A stretch of DNA of 64,000 nt from Euglena gracilis (Eukaryota > Euglenida > Euglenophyceae > Euglenales): contig CP154957.1 of assembly GCA_039621445.1 (NCBI GenBank), positions 29,026,798 to 29,090,797 on the forward strand, read 5' to 3'. The notes below the pieces were generated by a model, which had not been told where the DNA came from, did not search any database, and saw nothing but the letters and a program-made list of their open reading frames with translations. The position numbers were made by a program, and so were the translations under genes. Below, piece by piece: positions 1 through 9,500 of this stretch. Numbering within the stretch: position 1 is the stretch's first letter; each line of letters begins with the position of its first letter.

Positions 1-19
1 CTCCCTCCCCCCTGAACAC

Positions 20-57
20 TCAAATCCAGTAGGCTGTGCCACTGGTCGGTGGATTCG
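20..57 (+). repeat. 38-nt conserved module, copy 1
   Basis: Begins TCAAATCCAGTAGGCTGTGC and ends in GGTGGATTCG. The same 38 nt recur at 19,700-19,737 (minus), 37,467-37,504 and 38,571-38,608 with one base difference, in otherwise unrelated flanks. Copies 1 and 19.7 kb also share the ten preceding bases CCCTGAACAC. The function is unknown. Confidence 0.8.
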
Positions 58-176
58 GTTCGCCCCATCACCGAAAAAAGAGACCAGCCTCTCAAAAGAA
101 AATCTTGGCTGCCGACGCCAGCGGCAGCCGACAGCAGACCACTCCTTACAAGTGATGTGTTCCCGCCCGTGGGCGC

Positions 177-345
177 CCGAATTGTTTCAAAACGGCTGTC
201 CGGCTTTTCGACCGCTGCGAGCGGCGAAAAAGCCGTGGAAAACGGCTGAAAAGCCGTGTTGAACGGCGAAGATGCCGTTTCTCCGTGCCCTTTTGGCGGA
301 AAAGCCGTTTGGCCGGCGGCACTGGCGCAAAAGCCGGCTTTTTGT
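177..345. repeat. degenerate AAAAGCCG repeat
   Basis: Dispersed copies of words such as GAAAAGCCG and AACGGC occur every 10-20 nt. A related stretch lies at 2,388-2,545. Short ORFs here look like by-products. From 345 to 838 I see only low-complexity purine/pyrimidine tracts and a twice-repeated GTGCGGGACA word. Confidence 0.6.
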
Positions 346-837
346 ACTCTGTCGCGGAAAACCGACAAGGAAGGAAGGGACACCGCGGGCGAAGCACAAA
401 GGCCTTGGGAAACTGAGGCCCCCCCTTCTCTCTCCGCCGGCCCACGACGCAAAAAAAAACGCCCATTTTCTTTGCTGTGGCCTTTTTTTTAACATGGCTG
501 GCTTTCCCCGTTTGTTTCGACAACATATTTGCCAACCCCTCAACTAACAAGGAAAAGCAACTCTCATCGCAAAGTGTTCGGGACAAAGTGCGGGACAAAA
601 CTGTTCTGGAGTTCTGGTACGAAAGTGCGGGACATCTCAAAAGAAGGGTTGCTGTCACTGCTGTGCCTCCGCCACTTTGTTCTGCAACGAGTGCAGTATA
701 AGCTCTTGAAAAGCAGAAGCGTATATCGGGCCGAATTGCACCATTTCTCGTTCAGCTGTCGGGCAGGGAAAAAAATTCCTCTACGAAAAAGAGGGGTCCA
801 GAATGAGGCTCACAACCAGAACAAAACATGCATTGCA

Positions 838-1155
838 CACATGGTGGCCATCATGGGGCATGATGGCAGATGGGCATCCTTGGTTGTGATGGCCATCAAG
901 GGTCATGATGGACATCAAGGGTCATGATGGCCATCACAGGTCATGATGGCCATCAGGGCCATCAGGGGTCATCATGGCCATCATGGATATTGATGGGCAT
1001 CAAGGGTCATGTTGGCCATCATGGGTCATGATGGCCATATGGGTCAGGATGGCCATCATGGGTCATTATGGCCATCATGTCATGAATATGGGTCAGGATG
1101 GGCATCATGGATCTTGATGGCCATGGGTTGTGATGCACCTCATGACAACCATGGA
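838..1155. repeat. degenerate minisatellite, ATGGCCATCATGGGTCATG-like unit
   Basis: About 15 imperfect copies of a ~19-nt unit built from GATGGCCATCA and GGGTCATGATG. The unit is largely self-complementary (ATGGCCAT), so the tract can form many small hairpins. ORFs across it are rich in M, H, D and G and are artefacts of the repeat. From 1,155 to 1,440 no feature is recognised. Confidence 0.8.
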
Positions 1156-1439
1156 CAGAAAAATGGCCCTAAAGTGCTAAGTGGGGGGCGAAAAAAACAA
1201 AAAAAGCAAATATCCCCAAACTGGAAAAACCAAATCCAACAGAAACATTTTTTTTCAAGAGCTTTGATGGAAGGAATTGAACAAACTCTTTACAATCAGA
1301 GGTTTTTTCAGACGGGGGGGGGGATCGGCAGACACCCACCAAAATGGCCAAAAATGCAGCACAGAAAGGGCAAATTTCCCGACCGGCTGCGGTTGCTGTG
1401 GGTCCATCTGCACCTGTCACTTTATATTCCACCATGTGA

Positions 1440-2351
1440 TCACCCACGAAGAAATTTCGTATTCGCAGTTGTTTTCCTCCAACAGTGGCTGTTGCAAATA
1501 GGGTGCCTTTCAAAGAGGTGTCTGGGGCCAAGCAGGTTACATCTGTTTTCTTTTTTGTCCTCAGACGTCACAAACAACACATCAATGAAAAGCACCCTGG
1601 GAAAGCCTTCTGAATGCTCCAAAGCGGCATCAAAACCAGCTCCTTGAAGTAGGGCTTTCACAGAAGCCATACTTTCTGTCCCCAGAAGAACGGCACAGTG
1701 AGCGTACCGCTCCACTGCATGCAACTTAAAATGTTGGTGTTTCCCCGTGAGGGCCATTGTTAAGGTGAGGTAATTTGTCTTCCATCGAGGAACACCATCA
1801 ACACCCCAGTGTACCCAAAGTTCACCTGGTTTGGGCCAGTCAGGTTGTGTCCACCCACCTTCCATGACACTGAGTACATGTGCCAATTTTCGCACAAGGT
1901 CCACACTCGCTGAAGGCCACCCACCAGAATATCGGCTCAAGGGGCGTTCCATTTCTGGACCTTTCAAATACTCCCACGTTAGTTGAACACATGTCCACGG
2001 GACAGCTCTTCCCAATGCGACGTCACGTGTTGTTCGTCCGGATATGCCACAGTACCGTCGTTCAAAAAACATGTCGATTGCGTTTTTTTTCACATCGTCC
2101 ACATACGGCTTGCGTTTGGTGTCAACAAGGACAATACGTCCTGGGGTGTGTTCAGCCAGCCCTCAAATACCACCAAACGTTTGATTTACAGAAGCCCGAA
2201 ATTTTTTCAGCCTTCTCCACTCAGTTACACGACTAAATCCTGTCTTCTTGCTTCTTCGTGCCATGGTGAAAAACTGAATGTCTTGCGCAGAATATTTCAC
2301 GTTCGAAATAAGGAAGTCCTTCAAAGCACAAAGGAAAGAAGCACCAGACAA
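1440..2351 (-). pseudogene. unknown ORF, possibly transposon-derived, one in-frame TGA
   Basis: Reading the minus strand from 2,351 gives one frame to 1,440 interrupted by a single TGA at 2,163-2,165. The N-terminal part contains MARRSKKTGFSRVTEWRRLK, a basic segment that could bind DNA. After the TGA the frame continues with GLAEHTPGRIVLVDTKRKPY and then about 220 codons with well-mixed composition, including LWVHWGVDGVPRWKTN and HAVERYAHCAVLLGTE. The mixed composition, and the frame staying open on both sides of the stop, argue for real ancestral coding. I do not recognise the family. A transposase-type protein is a guess from context only. The last ~60 codons, after LFVTSEDKK, may be run-through into non-coding sequence. 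Confidence 0.45.
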
Positions 2352-2387
2352 AAAGGGGAGACAGGAAGTGCAGAACTGCAGCAGTAT

Positions 2388-2545
2388 ACGGCTAAAAAAA
2401 CCGAATTGCTAAAAATGAGTGACAAAAAAGCCGAAAAGCCAAAAGTGAACGGCATAATCGCCGAAAAGCCAAAAAACAACGGCTAAAAAGCCGAAAAGCC
2501 GCAAAAAATGTGTCAAAAAGCCGAAAAGCCGAAATGAAACACTCA
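2388..2545. repeat. degenerate AAAAGCCGAAAAGCC repeat
   Basis: At least eight copies of AAAAGCCG or close variants, spaced 10-15 nt. It shares its word with the repeat at 177-345. It separates the reverse-strand ORF on its left from the forward-strand coding region on its right. Confidence 0.7.
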
Positions 2546-2637
2546 TGGGCGGGAACATGTCGGATCCCCACTGTCGTCAGATTTTGGGCCTGGCCAATAG
2601 GCCTATTGCACAATGGTGAGCTTGTGGCCAAACTCTG

Positions 2638-3420
2638 ATGACAGGGAAAGTGTACTTCATGCCTGGGGAATATCACCCTGGTGTTAGCATGCGTACACTG
2701 GGTGTCCAGGTACCGCCGATGCCGCGGATCCGTCATCACACAGGTGCATTCACCGAATATATGCGGGAGCATAGCCCCCCAGTGGCAGAAAGCGAGGCAG
2801 GAGATATCCCAGCACCAATGGTGCAGCCGTCGCAAATTTTTCGAGATACCCAGTCTCCTCCTCGTATGCCAAGACCACCACCACCTGAATATCGGGAACC
2901 CCCAACGCAACACGCGTATCAGCCAACGACGCAACCGTCAACGGCACTACCGCCATTTCCATATCCAGCCTATCTGGAAGCTGGAAGTCAGTTACCCTAC
3001 AACGGGATATGCCGGTGGCTCAGGAACCTGGATCCTGGGCTGAGGATGTGGAGCAGGCCGAGGCCGAAGGCCGTATGGCTGTGGAAGAGGATGTACCAAC
3101 AGTACATGAACCCCTCCCAGAACCCCGCTTCACATCACCTCAGCAAGCCATCCAGTACGACCAATCCCTGGAACACCTCCAGGGCCCACGGTCTGCAGAA
3201 CGCAGATATACGTCACAGCCGTACAGCCCAGCAGAATTAGGTACTAAACGGGGCAGGCCAGAATCGTCTTCCCTAATGGGGAGACCAAAACCCCCAGCCC
3301 CAGCAAGACAGGCTACCCCTGCACAGCAACGTCGGGCATCGGGTGGTCAACAGGCCGCACCCCCTCCCGTGCCCGTACCGTTTGCCGTGCCGGCCAAGTC
3401 AGCGCCAACGGCGCAAACCC
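2638..3420 (+). pseudogene. unknown Pro/Gln-rich coding region, segment 1
   Basis: First part of a coding region running to about 7.4 kb. Frame 1 from ATG 2,638 gives MTGKVYFMPGEYHPGVSMRT followed by a Pro-rich stretch with Y/Q (for example PPEYREPPTQHAYQPT). From about 3,009 the better coding signal shifts to frame 3 with acidic and Pro/Gln segments (AEAEGRMAVEEDVPTVHEPL, PAELGTKRGRPESSSL). The segment looks intrinsically disordered. No domain is recognised. A second frame change follows at the CCCCC run near 3,420. The ATG is the first in frame and is not independently supported. Frameshifts at homopolymers could be decay, unrecognised short introns, or assembly error. Confidence 0.4.
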
Positions 3421-4131
3421 CCAGACGGTGCCAGCAAAGCAGCAGCGCGGACAGCTGCAGCAGCGCCAACCGCGCCACAACCTGTAGCGGCGCCAACGGC
3501 GCTACAGCCTTTAACAGCACCAATGCCAGCACCCCAGGAGACACCAGTACCTCCGGGCCAACAGGCCACCACCGAGGTACTGCCTGTTCCTGAAGCAACT
3601 CAGCAACAGCTCGAGCAAGCCGAACTGGCTCAAAAAACCCATAGGGCAGCAATCGAGCATGAAGCCGCGGAGCGTACACGAGTACAGAAAATTTTCGACG
3701 ATACCCTCGAACGTGTACGCAACCCCACCTACATCGATCCGCCTAGAGGCGAACACCTCCCTGACAATAACCCACCGCTATTGACGGATATGCAGGATCA
3801 ACCTGCAGCATACCCCGCACCCAAACTGGCTCATGCCCCACAGGAATTGCTTGGACGAACAAGCGATATGAATCCTGCATTTTTAGGCCCCCGTTTTGCA
3901 TCCAATCTCTGTCCTCATGCTTGGAAACAAGCTAGGGAAGAGATTGCTCAATGGGAAGCAAGATCGAGCAAGGGTAAAGCCAAAAGTGCTCCCAAACGAG
4001 CACCTACCGCAGGCCAAAAAGGCCAAGGCAAAAGCCAGAAAGGCCAATACCGGAACGTCTATGAGGACGAAATGCAAGCCCTATGCGAGCACATCCAGAG
4101 CATTCATGACCTCGCAGGAGTTCCAAAATGA
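3421..4131 (+). pseudogene. unknown coding region, segment 2
   Basis: Frame 1. It starts with Ala/Pro/Gln repeats (APTAPQPVAAPTALQP) largely created by CCAACGGCG-type hairpin DNA. It then becomes well mixed: KIFDDTLERVRNPTYIDPPR, LGRTSDMNPAFLGPRFAS and a Lys-rich tail (AKSAPKRAPTAGQKGQGKSQ), ending DLAGVPK-stop at 4,129. In frame 2 the next block (FQNELNLPILVASPVV) continues directly, so the stop looks like a one-base slip at CCAAAATG. The basic tail could bind nucleic acid, but that is speculation. Confidence 0.4.
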
Positions 4132-5163
4132 ACTTAACCTTCCAATCCTGGTCGCCTCCCCTGTCGTGACTGTGACCAGACAGCTCTATACGGAGCGAAA
4201 TCGTGATTACCACCATGATGGAACTTTATATGCCTTTGAGGGCAATCCCATCCTCGGTCTTATATTGGACAATCTGCCGGGATTCTGGCATGTTTGGTTC
4301 TGGGCGGGATACCCCACCCAAAATTTCGGCAGGTTCCTGAACTCCTGTGGCTATCATTACCTGGATTGTGGTCGGGAAGACCGATACAATACAGGTAAAG
4401 ACCTGCTACGGCAGTTATTTGACTGCAGTCGCAGTGTAGGCCCAAAAATCCTGGAGTGGGAGTTCACTTTGAAGTGGTCGATATTGACCTCCGCTTCCCC
4501 CAGACGTATATCGTCCGATGCTCTCACTGCTACGAAAAGTTTGCAGTGGACTTACGGGGATTCGGAGCACGCAGTACTCAACCACAGGCCGAAGGCCAGG
4601 ACGAGGAAGGCCAACAGGCGAATGTCCCGCAGGCAGCGCCAAAGCGCATCATGCTCCTGCACCTTTCCAGAAATCCAAAGGATGTTCACCAAAGCTCGAA
4701 CGGGCGACTCAACCACCGTCAACTCCTGCTGTATTTGCAGCAGATCTGGTTCAGGGCTTGGACCCGCCAGAGCATCGAGATATATTATTATCTCAATCCC
4801 GATAGGGAGATTCCCCCGGACTATGTCCCCATCAGACCCCGGTTCGAGAAGGAAAGCATTGACGATTATGTCAAACGCCAATTCGGCGATACGCTCGATA
4901 GAGCGCTGTTCCAGCCGTTTTTCCAAGGCGGCGGACGGAACGAGCTAGGCGTGGCCCTACCTCTCCTGCGCTTCAACCACAGGATGGTTGAAGAAGAAAA
5001 GAAACCATGGGATCTTTTCCGATTACGGAAACAACAGGTGCCAAAGGCACCCCGCCCAAAGCCGCAATCGGCTCCGGAAGTTCCGCCATCGGAATCCTCA
5101 ACCCAGCCGCAACCGGCAACATCAGTCACAGCTCAGCCGCAACCGGCAACGCCAGTCCCTTAG
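4112..5163 (+). pseudogene. unknown coding region, segment 3, conserved-looking core
   Basis: Frame 2 gives a globular-looking block: VTRQLYTERNRDYHHDGTLY, LDNLPGFWHVWFWAGYPTQN, FGRFLNSCGYHYLDCGREDR. Near 4,440 it switches to frame 1, giving PKNPGVGVHFEVVDIDLRFP and then IVRCSHCYEKFAVDLRG with a CxxC pair. A second folded block follows (IEIYYYLNPDREIPPDYVPI, KRQFGDTLDRALFQPFFQGG). Frame 1 ends at TAG 5,161-5,163. That TAG lies inside a small hairpin, TCCC-TTA-GGGA, and the frame stays open beyond it. The richness in W, Y, F and C indicates a structured protein. The family is not recognised. Confidence 0.45.
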
Positions 5164-5868
5164 GGAATTCCTGGTGAGACACCACCACCCGTCTTCGGGC
5201 GTGGTCGGCGGTACATGGGTTCAAGCCTATCGGCTACAGCAGAACCTTTTGTCCCTAAGGGACTTCAGGAGAGTCAATCTTCTGTCGCTACCTCCTCTCC
5301 CCAGCCCGCTATTGCGGTACCCACCAGCGCGACTGCGCAAACAGGCACTGTGCCTAACGGTATAGCGGAACAGCCAGCAGCCCCTGCTGTTTCACCTGAA
5401 ACGGTGGAGGGCAGTGAGGAGAGTGATGGAGAGAGCGGTGAAGACCGCTTGGAAGGCTTGGAAGAAATATGTGCTGAGGAACCGCAGCATCCAGCTCTTC
5501 CACCAGCCCCAATGGGCTCCAGAACACCCCTTCCTCCTGAAGGAGACGTCAGCTCAGAATCTGAATCTCCAACATCCGAGGCCGAACGGCCACCGGTACC
5601 TCCGGTACCGCCCCTTTCCTTACCCGCAGTGCCAACGGCACCAATCCCGACAGAACCTGTCGCATCACCAACAATACCTACAGGTGTTTTAGGTGGTGTG
5701 CTACAGGGTCTCACTGCGGCGATGTCGGCAGTATCAGCAGTGCTGACCCCTCGCGGCTCACCTGCCGCATCCCCTCCCGAAACCCAAAGGGTTACTGCTG
5801 CTGATAGCAGCTCAACAGCCGTACAGGCTGCGGTCACAACTACAATGGAGTTGGATGTTCCAGTGTGA
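5164..5868 (+). pseudogene. unknown coding region, segment 4, Pro/Ser/acidic linker
   Basis: The same frame as segment 3 runs directly after the TAG: GIPGETPPPVFGRGRRYMGS, then a long disordered Pro/Ala/Ser/Glu region (for example ETVEGSEESDGESGEDRLEG, SESESPTSEAERPPVPPVPP) and a more hydrophobic patch GVLGGVLQGLTAAMSAVSAV. It ends at TGA 5,866. The next segment begins in another frame, overlapping by four bases. I read it as a linker between two structured regions of one ancestral protein. Confidence 0.35.
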
Positions 5869-7088
5869 AACCAGCGGCACCAGCACCGCCAACGGCGGAA
5901 ATGCAACCAACTCCTGCCAAACCGGCAGCCCCGAAACCGCCAACGGCGAAAAGACCACTGCCTCCGGCAGACCCTAGGGAAGAACGCAAATATGGCAAAC
6001 ATAAAAAGCCTAGGCTAAACCCTCAGCCGAAGGCTGCAAGCCCGCTGAAAAGCGGCGGGATGATGAGCCACCACCTCCTGGTGGAGATGGCTCTGGCACA
6101 GGACATAGGCCCACAACCAATGGCCAGCTATGTGGCTGCAACCTCTGAAGGCGCTAAGCGCAAACCAACAATCAGATCGATAAGATCAAATGTACCTCAT
6201 GGGGCCAACGAGCCATTTTGGACTGAGGACATATTGTCCAGAGTAGACCCCCTCAACACTCGCCAGGCTAGGATCAATATGTTCCGCAATAGCAGTAACC
6301 CCTGGCTGAACAAGTGGATTAAGCCCTTGATCTACCGGGATCAACCTGGTATTTTCACAACCAGCCACACTTGGCGTTTTTGGAACGCAAAATCTCAAAG
6401 GGTATTTGCCCAATTTTTTGGAGGAAATTTCGTCCTGGACTTCCAACAAAATGATCCACTATTATGGTTATGTACAGCATGCCATAGGCTACGAAACGAC
6501 ATGCCCGCAGTGCATATCTGCACACGCAATCCGGAGAGCATAAGCTTCCACCATGACGCATATGTGCGCAATTGCGCAGCATTGCTTCGTGGCGATTGCC
6601 TACTGGCATGGTCCAATATGGACAATTTCCGCTGGACGGAAAAAGATTATGACAAGGACATACCTGTCCGTTGCATCAACTGCGTACTGGCAGATTTCTG
6701 GTTACCTGCCACTGGCGGTATGACTAGAGTCATACCATAAAATGAAGACCATCTGGTCAAATTCAAAGGGGACTATAAGTCCCAAATCAATTTCTACCAG
6801 TTCAAGAAATTTAAAGCTGTACACAGCTACCGCACAGGTGGAATCGCCAAAGATTTTCATCTTGACAGCGCAGCTGTCCGACTCGCATTCGAGTCAGCAG
6901 GCAAGGCCAAAGTGCCATATCTTTTTCAAGACTCCGATTGGGACAGGGTGATATACCCACTTTTCTCGGCACAAAGCCTGACAAACCAACCAAGTTATAC
7001 ATTTTTGTTGCCTGAATACCCCCCTGAGGCCTATAAGATGGAATTTACCGATTGGGTAAGAGAAATCTTAATGCCCTTTACAATCTGA
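5865..7088 (+). pseudogene. unknown coding region, segment 5, Cys/His-rich core with in-frame TAA
   Basis: After a Pro-rich start (PAAPKPPTAKRPLPPADPRE) comes a folded block: NEPFWTEDILSRVDPLNTRQ, FTTSHTWRFWNAKSQRVFAQ, then a Cys/His region (LLWLCTACHRLRNDMPAVHI, NPESISFHHDAYVRNCAALL, VRCINCVLADFWLPA) that could coordinate zinc. A TAA stands at 6,738-6,740, but the same frame stays open for 115 more sense codons (FKGDYKSQINFYQFKKFKAV, KVPYLFQDSDWDRVIYPLFS, AYKMEFTDWVREILMPFTI) to TGA 7,086. The unchanged frame and matching composition argue that the TAA interrupts one gene. No family is recognised. Confidence 0.45.
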
Positions 7089-7134
7089 GCGCGAGTCGCA
7101 AATTGGCATTGCAAGGCAGATACTGCCACCTTCC

Positions 7135-8575
7135 CGGGGATACCCCGACAGGTTCAGTGTAACCACCCCCGCCTGAATTTTTGGATCTAGCCGGCAATGT
7201 TGCCACTTTTCTTCTGGGATAACCTCCAGAATTTTCTTCATCGAGAAGCCAACAGGCTCGGAGTACGATTACCCGATGGGTATACGCAAACCTGGGAATC
7301 ACCCGATTATGATGTCGATGAGCCTGAAAGGCAACTTGTAAATTTTGAACCTCCGATACTGGAGACAGTGGAAACTCCAGAAGGAGATTACGTTCGAGAG
7401 ATCAGACGACCGACTCCCAGGAAATGGCCATCTATGCCATAGATACCCCAGGCTTACAGGCCACAGGTCCATGTACCCTGTTCTGATCTTTCCATCAGGC
7501 ATCCTATAGGCCCTAGATTCGGTATCCATCCCAGGCACATCTGCCAATATGTATTTATATTCAGCATATGACTCCCTCTCTTTTTGGCTACCGCCCGTCT
7601 GTCGAGGTATACACCTCTGGGGATACCCCATCGACAACATCGTGTCCACGCCGCGCTGTGAAGCCTTCCCTCAGCGGTACATGCCGCCAGTAAGAAGACA
7701 CACAGCGTACAGCGCGCACACCGTAAAAATAGCCCCAACTTGTTACTTTTCGCCTATAAGGCCCCATAAGACTGCCAGACAGCAAAACTTCTATCCAAGG
7801 TCTTTTGACCAGCCCCCCACTCCTCCGTCCTTTACCCCCCTGGGCAAAATATCGCTGTCGCCGGCAGTTGGTTTTGTAAATAGGTCTTTCTCCCTGGTCA
7901 GATATGACTGGCCAGGTGCCCCCTCCTTCCACACCCTACACATCAATCTTTTCCGATTATGGAATGAGACCTCCCCGCGCGTCATAGACACACCCCGAAC
8001 TGGGAGGATGGGACTTTCTGGAATGGAAACCTTCCAGCGCCATTTTCCAAGGGGCTCTTCCACTTCCACCCCTTTGCCGCAATAAGTTGGCACCGAATAA
8101 GCGGTTAACCTCTTTTGCGCGTTCTTGCGTTATTTCGCACTTTCCTTCCCACACCCCTGGTGACAGGAGAACCAAAAGCCGCATACGGCTCTGTGACAGG
8201 TACCCGTCCCCAGAACTGTGTCCGGCATTCCGACTGGCCTGGTCCAGTAGCTTAATCGGGCGTAGCCCTGGGAGGGGGATGTGTACCAGGCAGCCGTAAG
8301 GCCATGGTACTGTGTATGTAGGTATAAGCCTACGGCCAGATATAGCTCTGAGCCCCATACACAGTACTATGCTAGGTGGTATTCCTACAGATGGCCAACG
8401 GCCTGAATTAGGAATACCTAAGCCTTATTCTGGTTCTCCTCTCCACAGGTGGTATTTTATTCCCTTCTGGTATTTCATTCAAGACTTGATTTCCAAGTTT
8501 GATTTTTCTCATTTGAAGTCCTGAAAGTACAGCCAAGTCACTTGGCACTTTTCCTTGTCGTAGCCCATAGGGCTT
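7135..8575. other. non-coding stretch rich in small palindromes
   Basis: I see no convincing gene from 7,443 to 8,600. Hairpins with 3-nt loops are frequent: CGGGG-ATA-CCCCG (7,135-7,147), GGGG-ATA-CCCC (7,619-7,629), GGGC-GTA-GCCC (8,258-8,268), GGCC-AAC-GGCC (8,393-8,403), GCCAAG-TCA-CTTGGC (8,532-8,546), AGCCC-ATA-GGGCT (8,562-8,574). A longer stem pairs GTACTGTGTATG near 8,304 with CATACACAGTAC near 8,354. The next one pairs GGTATTCCTA near 8,377 with TAGGAATACC near 8,407. Confidence 0.6.
7189..7442 (+). pseudogene. unknown coding region, last segment
   Basis: In the same frame as segment 5, about 100 nt beyond its TGA: MLPLFFWDNLQNFLHREANR, LGVRLPDGYTQTWESPDYDV, then EGDYVREIRRPTPRKWPSMP and TAG at 7,440. 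It may be the C-terminus of the same protein, or unrelated. The 7,089-7,188 gap is open in the same frame until TAG 7,186. Confidence 0.3.
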
Positions 8576-9099
8576 CTCCCCTGTCTTGTGCTCTGCCTCT
8601 TAATTGGGGAAAAGGGCGAACAATTTTATATTATTATTTTCAATTTTTCCTGTTACTCCTACTTTTACCTTTTTTGCGCACCAACGGGCAAAAGCGAGGA
8701 AAGGTTGGACGTACACTTTGGTCCCCACCCCGGAGAGCCTCCTCGTGAATCCACGGTTCCAGCTGCATCTGCTGTGCGACTGCCCGGCACCCGCATATTA
8801 TCACACCAAACTCAATTGCGACAGCATTCTCCCACCCTTGTGATTTGCGCGTTGACCCAAAATAGAAAAGACACGAAATGGACATGAGATTCAAAAAAAA
8901 GTGAAATGAAACAATTCTTTCTCTTTTTGGGTTTCTTTTTTATTTTTTGAAAAGCGAAGGGCCCTTGGAAGATGGCGGAATGAACCGCACCTCTGCCCTC
9001 TTTGGCAGCAGTGATTAACAAACACCCGACGAAGGTTTCCACGGGATATTGCAGGCGTTGGCAATGCCGGCGTCGACTGGGTTGGGCCTCCCGCCGGCA

Positions 9100-9235
9100 G
9101 CTGCCCGGGCGATTCCCTCGTGCGCCCGACGTGCAGGTGCCCTTCAAAACCCGTCTTTTTGATTTTCGACGACGGTTTTAAACTGATTTAAACCGATGTT
9201 TTAAACGAGTGATAAAAGACGATGCCCACACTGCT
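9100..9235 (-). repeat. TTTAAAC-rich repeat, copy 1
   Basis: The reverse complement matches 35,275-35,440: both carry GTTTAAAACATCG, AATCAGTTTAAAACCGTCG and AAAATCAAAAAGACGGGTTT in order, and similar sequence beyond (ACGAGGGAA). A loose TTTAAA-rich relative lies at 9,720-9,810. The rest of 8,600-9,275 and 9,500-11,220 shows no recognisable gene, only scattered poly-C/poly-G runs (for example 10,550-10,625 and 10,940-10,990). Confidence 0.7.
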
Positions 9236-9276
9236 CCTCGGTAGCTAGTCGGCGAGACGGGTTGGGGGGGGTATTG

Positions 9277-9500
9277 GGGAGATCAGGCGGTGAACTTTGG
9301 GTTTTTCTGGCGGGACCCCCCCATTCCCCCCCCCCCTCTTCATTGGAAATACATGGACAAACTTCACCGGTGAACTTCATCAGTGACCATGAAATTAATT
9401 TAGGGGCGGAGCCCCCAACCCCCCCCCCCTGCCTAACCTCCTCGGTACCATGCCCCTCAAAGACCGATGGGAATAGTTGGGGGGGGGGGGAATAGTTGGG
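9277..9500 (+). repeat. GGTGAACTTCACC element, copy 1
   Basis: Starts GGGGAGATCAGGCGGTGAAC, contains ACTTCACCGGTGAACTTCA palindromes and long C and G runs. The second copy at 16,266-16,740 starts GGGGAGATCAGGCAGTAGA and has more palindromic units. Both contain a GCCTAACC or GGCTAACC word after a C run. Confidence 0.6.

Noticed and set aside
2638-7442. A reassigned genetic code explaining the in-frame stops
   Set aside because: TAA, TAG and TGA all occur inside or at the ends of open segments across the window, so no single reassignment fits; decay, splicing or errors are simpler.
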